The notes beneath the pieces are model-generated. The model worked only from the letters and a program-made list of their open reading frames with translations, did not search any database and had not been told where the DNA came from. Shown here one piece after another: positions 1 through 24,107 of a stretch of DNA of 64,000 nt (within the stretch, counting starts at the first letter, position 1; each line of letters begins with the position of its first letter). Source of the DNA: Myxocyprinus asiaticus (Eukaryota > Chordata > Actinopteri > Cypriniformes > Catostomidae); NCBI RefSeq assembly GCF_019703515.2, contig NC_059356.1, forward strand, positions 24,231,197-24,295,196, given 5' to 3'. The position numbers were made by a program, and so were the translations under genes.

Positions 1-455
1 CACATGGTCTGTCACTGTGAGGACGATCAGCTGTCATTCCTGTCTCACTGTAGCGCTGTCTTAAGCGTTTCACAGTACTGACATTGCAATTTATTGCCCT
101 GGCCACATCTGCAGTCTTCATGCCTCCATGCAGCATGCCTGAGGCAAGTTCACGCAGATGAGCAGGGACCCTGGGCATCTTTATTTTGGTGTTTTTCAGA
201 GTCAGTAGAAAGGTCTCTTTAGTGTCCTAAGTTTTTATAAGTGTGACCTTAATTGTCTACCGTCTGTAAGCTGTTAGTGTCTTAACGACCGTTCCCCAGG
301 TGCATGTTCATTAATTGTTTATGGTTCGCTGAACAAGCATGGAAAACATTGTTTAAACCCTTTACAATAAAGATCTGTAAAATTATTTGGATTTTTACAA
401 AATTATCTTTAAAATACAGTGTGCTGAAAAAGGGACATTTCTTTTTTGCTGAGTG
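1..455 (-). mobile_element. Tc1-like transposon end with N-terminal transposase remnant
   Basis: Read on the minus strand, 1-180 encodes a Tc1-type helix-turn-helix segment: MPRVPAHLRELASGMLHGGM, then KTADVARAINCNVSTVKRLR. The sequence to about 455, ending at the start of a TA microsatellite, is the untranslated end with a terminal repeat (CTCAGCAAAAAAGAAATGTC on the minus strand). The rest of the element lies left of the window. Confidence 0.75.

Positions 456-457
<2 letters not shown>

Positions 458-527
<70 letters not shown>
458..527. repeat. TA microsatellite
   Basis: About 35 TA units followed by CA and CATA repeats, directly abutting the Tc1 end. Confidence 0.95.
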
Positions 528-537
<10 letters not shown>

Positions 538-660
538 TACATATACATACATACACACTCTTGAAAAGAATTTTATGAAATATATCAAATTTTGGATAAA
601 ACATTTTTTTCAATTCATTCACTACAGTGGCATTTTTTGCTCATATCTATAATATGCTGA

Positions 661-703
661 CTGGTCCCGAAAGGATTATATGTTTTTTTTACAGTATAAA
701 GTA

Positions 704-768
<65 letters not shown>

Positions 769-847
769 GATACATAGATAGATATACATACACATAGATA
801 GATAGATAGCTGTAAAAAAAAAAAGCTGTATAGTCCTTTCGGGACCA
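661..847. repeat. Small hairpin element with TA microsatellite core
   Basis: CTGGTCCCGAAAGGATTATA (661-680) is repeated inverted at 828-847 with one mismatch. A second inverted pair (TTTTTTTACAG and CTGTAAAAAAA) lies inside it. The centre is a TA/GATA microsatellite (709-805). It looks like a MITE with a microsatellite grown in its loop; no clear target duplication was found. Confidence 0.6.
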
Positions 848-1081
848 GCCATCATTTACAATGCATTCTAGTATATCGATAATTGTTCAGAATGACAATT
901 TCTATTTCACTGATTCAGTTGAAATATTTTGCATAAATGGACGACACTGCATTTATATGATCTGACACAAATATGCCTTTGGAAAGGTAGAAAAATGGCC
1001 CTGGAAATCAATTCCAGTATTGCTGTGACATACACATGCATGTGTTTTTTATGTGTTAAATGTGTTGTGTTTGCCTTATAG

Positions 1082-14180
<13,099 letters not shown>

Positions 14181-14855
14181 AAACCTCTCCAGTTACTCCC
14201 TAAAGCTCTTGATCTGCGAGTTCACAAACAAAAAGCCCTAAAATTCATCCTGTAAATAATGAAATTACTCCAGTAGCAAATAGCAGAATTTAAAGTAGTA
14301 AATGCTCCTCTTAAAACCAGAAACTCATTTTAATTTCTCAAGTCTTGCAAGTGAAAGATCTTTAACTCTGCATCACTGCTGTTGTAAGAACCTCTCGCAT
14401 GTGACTTTCATCAGTTTACATAACCTGGTGCCTCTATCCTAAGCTGTTATGAACTTTCACTCCTCCTTGCTCTCTCCAGTTTCCTTTCTCTCCGTTTCTT
14501 TTGATCAGAGAATTTATGACTCTTTCTTAGTCTATTTTTGTATTGCACTCTGCACTCTTCTGCACAAAATCTACATCAATGTACGTCAAGGTGATGCACC
14601 GTCGCCTGCACACAAGCTTCTGTGAACACACGTCAGTCTACACAGATAAGACTGGGTGGTCTCAGATGAATGTAACTGTAGGAGGGAGCGTGAAAGATTA
14701 AGCCACTTGGAAAATAACAGATTAAAAGTAGCTTATGAATGCTATCTTACTCCCTCACATTCACGCATGCATGCTTTAAGACAAAAGGCGCTTGCTTTCA
14801 GGGGCTAGACAATGATTGTGTGGTGTTTGAATAAATTTTTCCCCTCCGTCTTTTC
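14181..14855 (+). other. tubg1: tubg1 3' UTR and probable polyadenylation signal
   Basis: Non-coding sequence after the tubg1 stop, with an AATAAA hexamer at 14830-14835. A recognisable repeat begins at about 14883, so transcription probably ends close to 14855. The cleavage site is inferred, not seen. Confidence 0.55.
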
Positions 14856-14882
14856 TGAAACCAGTTCTCATGGATTACTCTG

Positions 14883-15065
14883 GTGGTCCCCAACCCTGTT
14901 CCTGAAGGCCCCCCCAACACTGCACATTTCTCCCTTAACTGACACACTCAGTTCTGGTCTTTAAGTCTCTACTAATGAGCTGATAAGTTGAATCAGGTGT
15001 GTTTGATTAGGAAGATATCCAAAATGTGTACTGTTGGGGGGCCTCCAGGAACAGGGTTGGGAACC
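14883..15065. mobile_element. Short MITE
   Basis: Terminal inverted repeats of about 30 bp: CCCCAACCCTGTTCCTG at the left is mirrored at the right by CAGGAACAGGGTTGGGA, with GGCCCCCC next to it. About 183 bp, no coding capacity; a common fish hAT-type MITE form. Target duplication not clear. Confidence 0.75.
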
Positions 15066-15745
15066 ACTGCTCTAGAAGATTAACTTGAGTTTTGAAAAAC
15101 GATCAGCAAAGTCAAGTGTTATGCTGTACCTCAATGCATCCTTTCAATCAGAGAGCCCCATTGTGGGTGTTTTTTGTTTGTTTTTTTAGTCAGTCAAATC
15201 AGTGATATTACCTCAATGACTCTTACATAACAGCCCCAATGCATCTTGTTTACTCATTAAAATAAGTTTATTCTAGTGCTCTTTTCTCTTTTGGATTGGA
15301 GAAAGGTTGTACCTCCAGAAATAACTCTTGCCAAAATTCTTTGTAAGTGCTCTTTTAATCTCAGTGTGTTGTCATTATTAAGGTTATACTGTGTACATAG
15401 TTTGTCGTCAGACTTGATGCATTTACTTAGTTCATGAGACTGAATAAATGTTTTTCTACAAGAAAAATAGTAAAAGAAATTTGGTTTCATTAGTGTGTGA
15501 GAGTACGAATTACACTCAAACTCTTAGCTCAGGCCAAAATCATTCACAGCAGTTGACAATGGTCATTTGGCCATAATACACAGATGACAGTTTAGAAATG
15601 AAATCCTATTTTCCTGTGATAATAGCTCTCTGGTTCTTTTATCCATTTTCCATATTGTAATACCTGTCTACAGACATGCCTCCATACCAAATCAAGCACA
15701 CGTTAGCTGTTATGGTTTAATTCAAAGGTGACTTAAGTCTTTTTT

Positions 15746-16550
15746 CCACCATCGGGCACGATTCGGCACGGCATGATTAGAAACCGTTCTCGGCCCGTTA
15801 TTCTCAGCACGGTTAGACAACCACGCTTAACAGTGCTGGTGGAATGCCTGTAGTGACGTCGCAACTCACGATTGGTCACTTGCCATGGTTACTTGTTTTT
15901 TCACTGTAGCTGGCCAAGCCACTATTTGGGCGAAATAAACACTTCTCAGGCGGTCCTTAAACTCTTGCGTTACCAACTGGCATATTTCTTGTGTACATTC
16001 GAAGTCTGTTTTCAACACCATAGTGGAAAAAAATCCGTAACAGTGCCGGCTGGCCCGGATCGGCACTGAATAGAACGGTTTCGGGGGCCTGGGTAGCTCT
16101 GCGATTATTGATGCTGACTACCACACCTGAAGTCGCGAGTTCGAATCCGGGGTGTGCTGAGTGACTCCTAAGATCTCCTAAGCAATCAGATTGGCCCAGC
16201 TGCTAGGGAGGGTAGAGTCACATGGGGTAACCTCCTTGTGGTCGCTATAATGTGGTTCTCGCTCTCGGTGGAGCACATGGCGAGTTGTGCGTGGATGCCA
16301 CGGAGAATAGCGTGAAGCCTCCACATGCGCTACGTCTACGCGGTATGCGCTCAACAAGCCACGTGATAAGATGTGCAGATTGACGGTCTCAGACGCAGAA
16401 GCAACTGGAATTTATCCTCTGCCACCCAGATTGAGGCAAGTCACTATGTCACCACAAGGACTTAGAGCGCATTGGGCATTCCAAATTGGGGAGAAAAGAA
16501 AAAAAAAAAAAGTTTGCAACAAGAACAGTTTGGCCTGATGGTGGAAGTGT
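15746..16550. repeat. DNA element interrupted by a SINE
   Basis: Ends CCACCATCGGGC and GCCTGATGGTGG are inverted matches. A related copy lies at 24300-24460. The interior is split by the SINE at 16082-16521. Confidence 0.6.
16082..16521 (+). mobile_element. tRNA-derived SINE
   Basis: The head resembles a tRNA: A-box-like GTAGCTCTGCGATTATTGATGC and a B box GTTCGAATCC at 16139-16148. A body of about 330 bp and an A-rich tail (16498-16512) follow. Flanked by AGAACGGTTT (16072-16081) and AGAACAGTTT (16522-16531), a target duplication with one mismatch. The element would be transcribed by RNA polymerase III if active. Confidence 0.85.
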
Positions 16551-17139
16551 CCCTTCATTTGATGTCTCTCCAACACATGTTTTTACTAGGGCTCTAGTGG
16601 GCCCTTCCAAAAATGTGGATGCTTAAAAGCAGGAGTGTAACTTTTTTCAATGTTAAAATACTTTCTCCTTCTCAGCTTATAATGCAGATACAGCTATAAT
16701 TAAGCCATTCGTAGGTTGATTTCCTCCAACTTTAAACTCTGCTTCTCTTTGGCGCTATAAAAATTGCTGTTTTAAGTAGCCCGTCCAGCCTGACACAGAA
16801 ACATAGGCTCAACCAGTGTTGTGAGTTTTGGGGTGGGACTGCTTGATTAACAGCAGATGGGGAGAGTGTTCGAAAAAGCTGATAGAAAACAATTTATTTT
16901 TGCAGTTCTGTTTGGTGACACTAGTGGTGCAGAAATAACACAATTCAGCTAAGCCAGATTTGAAGATGTAGAAATTGAATTGCATTAACAAAATACCTAT
17001 AGGCAAATAGTTGATGCTAGACATCATCTTAGAACTGCACTTTTCTTATGCATTTTAATTTGAACCCAACTGGTTGCAGAAGTGTGAAGCGCTTATACTT
17101 TTCTCAACATTGTGATGTTTTGATACCCAATTTCACTTT

Positions 17140-18293
17140 AAAAGGAACATTCTGGGTTCAATACAAGTTTAGCTTAATCAGCAGCATTTGTAGCATAATG
17201 TTGATTACCACAAAAAAATATTTCAACCTTTTCTCAAAAAAAAAAAAAAAGCAAAAATCGAGGTTACAGTGAGGCACTTACAGTGGAAGTGAATGTGGCC
17301 AATTTTTAGAGGATTTAAAAGGCAGAAATGTGAAGCTTATAAAAGCACTTACATTATTTTGTTAAAACTCATGTATTATGAGCTGTAAAGTTGTTTAAAT
17401 TGTCATTTTAGTGTTTGTTGACATTACATCTTCAAGTTGTCAAATTGGCTTTAACGTTACACAGAAAAGGCTAGTAAGTGATTTTATCAAACTGAAATCA
17501 TGTTTAAGTCGAGTCATTTTTATTTGTATTGCGCCTTTCACAACACACATCGTTTCAAAGCAGCTTTACAGAAGATCAAGCATTAACAGAAGATAAAACT
17601 GTAATAATGTCTTAGAGTCATCATTGTGTAGTTTGATAAAATACGATTGTGTATTGTTTAAAAATAAGTAATTAAATAATTGTATTTATAACCCCTGTGA
17701 GCAAGCCGAAGGTGACTGTGGCAAGGAACACAAAACTCCATAAGATGTTTGTTAATGGAGAAAAATAACCTTGGGAGAAACCAGGCTCACTGTGGGAGCC
17801 AGTTCTCCTCTGACTAAACAGCATGAATATAACGCCAATATTAGTTATTAATGACCAGTGCAGGTCATGGTTTAAAATTATTCGACTAAGTAAGTGTTAA
17901 GGGTCAGTGTTTAAACAAAGATTTTGTATGAACTGTAAGATTAATGACTAATGGCTTTGAAGTTCATCCTGGATTAACTGCAGAAGTTCACAGATGCAAT
18001 TGTCCTTGTTAGTTGGCTGATGAAGGGTTTTGTTGCCAATTAATTGATTGTTTACACACATATAGTTTGTCTTGTGACTATACTTTCGAAACAGTATTTT
18101 AAAGTTTACGGATTGGCCCCCATTCACTTCCATTGCAAGTGCCTCATTGTAACCCAGATTTGAGCTTTTTTTTTTTTTTAAGAAAATGAGGGCCGTTGTC
18201 AAAAATAATTTTTGTGGTAATCAGCATTATGCCACAAAATGCTGTCGATTGAGCTCGACTTGTATTGAACCCAGAATCTGCCTTTAAAAGGTT
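17140..18293. repeat. Fold-back element with nested insertion
   Basis: Left arm from AAAGGAACATTCTGGGTTC to about 17506, right arm from about 18055 to 18293 as its inverse. Same family as 29743-30375, which is uninterrupted and about 630 bp. The inserted block is annotated separately. Confidence 0.75.
17507..18048 (+). mobile_element. Inserted interspersed repeat with TGTTTA duplication
   Basis: Starts AGTCGAGTCATTTTTATTTG. It sits between two TGTTTA hexamers (17501-17506 and 18049-18054), and the uninterrupted copy at 30150 shows the empty site. A second copy of its first 250 bp is at 35941-36210. Class not determined. Confidence 0.65.
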
Positions 18294-18629
18294 CACTCTG
18301 TAATTTTATTTCCTCATTTAAAAAGTTTTACTTCTAAAGAAATTAATATTGAAACATGTATGAAATCATGACCACTCATGTGAGAACAGTCATATCAGTA
18401 AAAAGCAGTTTTATTTTACATGGGGTGGGGGTGCCTCATGGGGGCAGCCATGTTAGGATCACATGACCATCTGAATACTTCTCGCTTAATCACAGTAACT
18501 GCCCTGTTATCGGACATTTTCATTCATGGATTAAATTAATCCTGGTTTACTGTGTATAGTGAATTTCTACAATGGTATCTGTAACTGAAAACTACTGTGT
18601 TTGAATGATGCAGCATCCAGTCCACTAAG

Positions 18630-19758
18630 GGGCCGTTTACACGAAAACGTTTTTCAACTAAAAACGGAAAGCTTTTTATGCGTTTTGGCTGTCATTTTCA
18701 CGACAACGGCGTTTTGGGGCCTGAAGACGGGTTTCAAAGTGCAAGTTTTTGAAAACAATGCCGTTATAGTCTCCGTGTAAACAAACAAATGTAAATTTGT
18801 GAAAACAATGACGTCATGTGCACACATATTACGTGTTATATAAAGAATGATGGATTGATAGGCATCAATTTGAGATGTAGAATTATCAATATGAATACTG
18901 GTGTCTGTGCAAATAACAATAATCAACAATTTATTCATTTGGAGTGTTTTGTATGGAGTGTGAACATTGTACATTAGGCAGAACCTGCAATTTGAAACTC
19001 TTTAAATGTATGGATTAAAATGGGAAAAATTTATTTGTATTTTAAATGTTATTTACTTTATTTGATGTACCTTTACCCTGCAATTCATTCACCCACCGCT
19101 TATGTATATAGCCTACAGACAGAGATGTGATGCCATATACAGTATTCAATGATATGCTTAGAATATGAAAACATGAGGCAATGCATGTTAGATCATGCTA
19201 GTACACAAGACCTCTCTCTCCGTCAGAAGATATCCATATATCAGAGTTCTGTCTGATATCCAAAACCAGTCAACATCAACAGCTTATGTTAACTTACTCT
19301 CCTACCAGCCCAAGAGTCAGCAGGGGGAATACAGAAGAAGGCAGGAGACGAAGTGATGGTAAAAATGAGCAGAGTTTATTGAATAATCTTGAGAGTTCAG
19401 TCTATAGGCATGCGCGCGAGTACTTAACGCGCGAGACATTCAAAACTACAATGGCGGACTACAGGACTGTGTCTGTGCTGCTCAAGATTGAGTTTGACGC
19501 TTCTCCAGCAAAGTAATTGTAGAAATGAAGCAACCTCGTCGTCCGTCCAGACAAAATTGCTCGATGCTTTCGCCATCTTCATTGTTTGTATTCAGCGCTC
19601 TGTGGAATAATGCTCATGTGCGCAGGCGCGTAGTGTTTCTTTACAAAGTGACATCGCCAACTACTGGCCTGGCACACATAATACAGCGTTTTTAGTCGTT
19701 TTCGCGGATCAGTGTGAACGGGGATCGTTTTGACATCGTTGTCGTGTAAACGTACCCT
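18630..19758. mobile_element. Fold-back DNA element
   Basis: GGCCGTTTACACGAAAACG at the left and CGTTGTCGTGTAAACGTACCC at the right are inverted matches, with more palindromic GTTTT/AAAAC blocks inside. About 1.1 kb, no transposase. Probably itself inside a larger repeat whose ends are near 18290 and 20730. Confidence 0.65.
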
Positions 19759-19763
19759 AAGTG

Positions 19764-20669
19764 TGTAATGGTGGCGGCCCCTGTACTAAATTTAAATTCA
19801 AAATTTTGAAAGAAATTCGGGTGCCAGAAAGGTTGAGGCCCGTCTAAATTAATACCTTTATCCCAGACAGCTCTAAAAGCCACCAATTACGTGCATTATA
19901 TTTTAAATAAATTCACAAAATAAGAGTTTCAAATTTCAAAGCATAAGTGTATTATTCAAATAGCGTAAAGAAAACAGTAAACAAAAGGCAAGGAGTCCAA
20001 GACTCACAGAAAGAACAGCATATAATAATTAGCACATAAGTTACAACTGAACGAAACACACAACAAAAGTTACTAAAGTGTGGGTGTATGTGTGTGTAAA
20101 TGTATGAGAAGAGTTCAGGCCGTAGGAGAGTTTGTGAAATGGTGCACGCTGGGTCCCGGATGCTTTGCATGTACCTGTATGACGACTGTGGGCAATGCTG
20201 CAGGACGTAGAGTGAGAGTCCAACAAAAGGGAATAAAGGTAGGTCAGAAGAATCAATGAATCACTTGGCGCTTCCACTTTAGACCTTTAATTTACCGTCA
20301 CACCTTGACCATGGAGCTCTTCGGCGATTGAAGATCCTATGAACTCATGCCACTCCACTTTCACTCAAGAAATGCAATCAACGGCTATGAAAAATCCAGG
20401 CCTCACTCTCTGGTGATAAGCTCTGTCAAATTTGTCCCTCTGTTGTTTCTAAGTCTCTCCTCCGGTCGCGTTCCTAATCCACAACACAGTACACAAAATC
20501 AAACTTTCATTCTCCTTACACAGTTTAGCACACCTCAGTTTCAAATCTGTCTTCTTTCGGTGAACGACCTCTCCCCTATTCCTCACTGTTACCTTTATTG
20601 TTGACACCTGGCAATCTAATGAGCGGCCATTTTAGGTAGTGTTGCTGGATCTTTAAAGGCTCCGTCACA
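19764..20669. mobile_element. Candidate solo LTR
   Basis: Starts TGTAATGGTGG and ends GTCACA, with AGTG at 19760-19763 and again directly after. About 900 bp without coding capacity. Its first 100 bp match 3443-3560. TG..CA ends and a 4-bp duplication fit a solo LTR of a Gypsy-like element, but no internal retroelement domain is present. Confidence 0.42.
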
Positions 20670-21200
20670 AGTGTTAGTATAAACCAATGTAAATCACTTC
20701 GACATACTTCAGAAAATTACAGATAGCACATTTAAGCTTTAAAGTATGGAAAAATAGGCAAAACAGTATAAATTCATGATATCATGACAACAGACATCAG
20801 TCATATAATTCACTATCTATAAAATGTTTATATAATTTTTACACGTTCACATTCACAAAATAAGTACCTCATCTCAAGTTATGGTTTAACGGTGCTTTTT
20901 ATTACATACAGTATTCATCATTTTGCACATTTAAGTTAGCTGTACAAACAATAGTGCAATCGACTATTACACGTGTCATATAAGGTACCATGCAGCATAC
21001 AAACCATCTAAAGCATCAGAGGATGACATTTGAGTTTTGTTACATGTATGACAGTGGGCAGAGCTGCCTGCAGCTGCAGAGTGACATGGAAAGAACGCAA
21101 GAACAACTTGACAACCACTACTGCCATCATAGTCTTTTTTATATTTATCCAACACATCCAACCTCTTCTGCCATTTCATTACTCTGGGAACAAAAACAGG
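20670..21200. other. Intergenic, unassigned
   Basis: AT-rich intergenic sequence without recognised gene or repeat boundary. Confidence 0.5.
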
Positions 21201-21204
21201 AAAA

Positions 21205-21485
21205 AAAAAAAACATTTGCACTGTACATAACAGATTTGTATTTGCACTGTACATTACGGATAACAGATTTGTATTAGATTGCACTACGTATGTGTATGTG
21301 TGTATGTATGTACGTGTGTGTGTCTGTGTGTGTGTGTATGTACGTATGTGTATAATAATTTTTTATTATCTATGTCTTGATGCTGTTTTTGTATTGTTTT
21401 TGTATTGTACACTGGAAGCTCCTGTCACCAAGACAAATTCCTTGTATGTGTAAGCATACTTGGCAATAAAGCTGATTCTGATCAT
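21205..21485 (+). mobile_element. LINE 3' tail (5'-truncated)
   Basis: TTGCACTGTACAT repeats, then ACTGGAAGCTCCTGTCACC and a tail GGCAATAAAGCTGATTCTG. This is typical of 3' ends of fish CR1/L2-like LINEs. A TATG/TGTG repeat lies inside. No coding part. Confidence 0.55.
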
Positions 21486-22031
21486 AGGGGCTGAATATGA
21501 ACATAGTCTGGTTTAACAGTGGGGCAAAAGACGCTACTTATATTTCAAACATTAAATGTAAAGAACAAAATTAAATCCAAAATGAACAACATAGGTTGTG
21601 ATTGCCCTCCACCTTTGAACGTCAAGTGGTTGATAACCTTTTGTCAGTTGTATGGAGCAAAAGTAGTGTAGACCAAATAAACTATGTATACAGGAAAAAA
21701 AAGAAAGGGGAAAAAAAAGCCATACTATGGCATGTATGTGTTTAAGCTGCTATATGGTGTACAGACCATATGTTTGACAGGCACTATTGGCTCCTCTGAA
21801 GGCAACCTGAAGCCCCATACTGAAAATGGGCTCATGCTCAGGGTAATTGGGCAGGTTTTATTGCTTTAGTGAAAGTTTGTTTGGCAGTCACTGGGGGGCA
21901 GCTGGACAGAAACCAAGGGAAAGAAGACCCCCAACCTCTGGATATTTGGTCCATGTTTAAACGTGACTTTGAATAAGGCGAATGACTTCATATTTGGTTT
22001 ACTTAAAATAAGAATAATCCTATTGAATATA

Positions 22032-22581
22032 CACTACCGTTCAAAAGTTTGGGGTCACCTGACTGAAATGATTCTCATGATCTTAAAAATCTTCTGATCT
22101 GAAGGCGTATGCTTAAATGTTTGAAATTAGTTTTGTAGACAAAAATATAATTGTGCCAACATATTAATTTATTTCATTATAAAACTAAAATTTTATATAT
22201 ATATATAAAAAAAAAAAAAACAGTTTTTGAAACGGATGACTTGGACCAAATAATAAAGAAAAGCAACCAATAAGTGCCCAGTATATAGATGGGAACTCCT
22301 TCAATACTGTTTAAAAAGCATCCCAGGGTGATACCTCAAGAAGCTGGTTGAGAAAATGTCAAGAGTACATTTCTGCAAAATCTAGGCAAAGGGTGACTAC
22401 TTTGAAGATGCTAAAATATAACATAGTTTTGATTTATTTTGGATTTTTTTAGTCACAACATAATTCCCATAGTTCCATTTCTATTATTCCATAGTTGTGA
22501 TGACTTTACTGTTATTCTAAAATGTGAAGAAAAAAAAAAATAAAGAATGAGTAAGTGACCCTAAACTTTTGAACGGTAGTG
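22032..22581. mobile_element. Tc1/mariner-type MITE
   Basis: 550 bp bounded by TA (22030-22031, 22582-22583). Terminal repeats CACTACCGTTCAAAAGTTTG and, inverted, CAAACTTTTGAACGGTAGTG (second copy has one difference). No transposase ORF. Confidence 0.85.
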
Positions 22582-22589
22582 TACATACA

Positions 22590-23936
22590 GTAATAAACTG
22601 ATTATTAACAAGTTATATGATGCCATTTGTAGACCTCTTGCAACAGGGGAAAGATGAACTCAACAAATAACAATAAAAACTATAGAAACATTATGACATC
22701 ATTATGATATCATCAGCTCTTCGTAATTATTTCCAATGCAAGCACTAAAATACAAATACAGGTCTTTATGAAAGATATATAAAACAAAAGTAAAAAGAAC
22801 ATAAAAAAAAAAAAAAAAAAGTACTTCCAAACAATGTGTACATCAGACAGCCATAAATAAATCTAGTAGAATCTAAACACACATAGAAAGACAATATGCT
22901 TCCTCAGCAGATGAGAGACACTGTGCTTGAGCCGTTAGTCAAGCAACAGACAGAGGCTACAGATTAGGCTCTTATGGAAATGTCATATCTATAGAATATG
23001 GGACAATAATGTAGCATATCAATAGTGTTGCGTATTTGTCTTGCATTTTCAGTGTTTTTAAAACATTTTATGAGGTCTGGGATGCTTTGAGAGAAGCAAA
23101 ATGGTCATGTTTTTGAAAATGTCAAAATGTCATTACCTTTAACAGGGTGTTTAAATCAGCCGTTTAAACTGGATTTCAGGATATGAGGCTGTTGTGGCTA
23201 CAGGAAGCACAGTGTTGTTACTGTAAGCTAACAGCTCAGTCACGCAGCACCAGGTCAGGCTCAAAGCATTTTCACAAATACACTCACATCTTTCAGATAA
23301 GCTCAAGATCCTTTGGTTTCTGTTCTACAGCTTAAAATATTCAAATCACACACAAGCACACATTCAAGCATCATTTCTGTAAAGGATAGTTCTGAAAGTC
23401 TGTGTAATGAAAAGTGACTTGACCGTGCTTTCGTTACAAGGTCATATAAGGTTCGATGAATGAGTTTAACAGCGAGCCAGCCGGGAGTTTCTAAAGGAAC
23501 GTAAAAACAGAGCAAGTGTGTGTTCGTATGGGTGAAATGGCAGCGTGTTTGCATCCTTTTCCTGCAGTGCACTGAGAAGACATGAGTTTCTCTTAAATCA
23601 TGCTCTTTTCTTAGCTCTCTTTTTGTCTATGTGCTTTGTTTAAAGTCGTACTCTCTCCCCCTCTGAGGTCTGTGATATTTGGCGGGATCCTAGGTGGCAG
23701 GGGCCAGTTGAGGGGCCCTGTGTCCTCTCTGGATTTGGTTGGCGGTGTAGCGAGGCTGAGTTCCTGAACTTACTCCTCTGTTGTGGCTCTTTGGTTTCCC
23801 CCGGCATCATCCAGTCTTTTTCCACACAGACACATCTCCTTTCTTGTTTCTGGACAGATAACGTCTACACTTTGCAGAGCTCAGGGGAGCAATCAGCCAG
23901 GACTGCACATGCGTGTGTGCGTGCGAGTCATTCTCT
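22590..23936 (-). other. plekhh3 3' UTR region / intergenic
   Basis: No repeat boundary or gene recognised. The minus strand of this stretch probably contains the plekhh3 3' UTR just left of 23937; its end was not located. Confidence 0.4.
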
Positions 23937-24073
23937 TCACACCGGGTGAGAGGGTAGCTCAAGTAGGGAGGGGTGGAGCTTAGGGTTAGTTTCCATGGAG
24001 ATGCAGTCATCCTTGCCTAGCTGGCGACGGGTGGCACTGAAGTAAGCATTCATCAACTGCATGATCTCAGTCA

Positions 24074-24074
<1 letters not shown>
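23937..24074 (-). CDS. plekhh3: plekhh3 terminal exon and stop
   Basis: Acceptor CTCAG before 24074, directly downstream of a CT microsatellite. Encodes LTEIMQLMNAYFSATRRQLG, KDDCISMETNPKLHPSLLEL and PSHPV, then TGA (23937-23939). EIMQLxNAY is the last FERM helix and matches mammalian PLEKHH3. The C-terminal tail is short. No polyadenylation signal was confidently placed between here and 22600. Confidence 0.9.

Positions 24075-24107
<33 letters not shown>

Noticed and set aside
282..652. Open frames rich in alternating Ile-Tyr
   Set aside because: They are translations of the TA microsatellite on both strands, as are similar frames at 36112-36331, 48458-48712 and 56510-56948.
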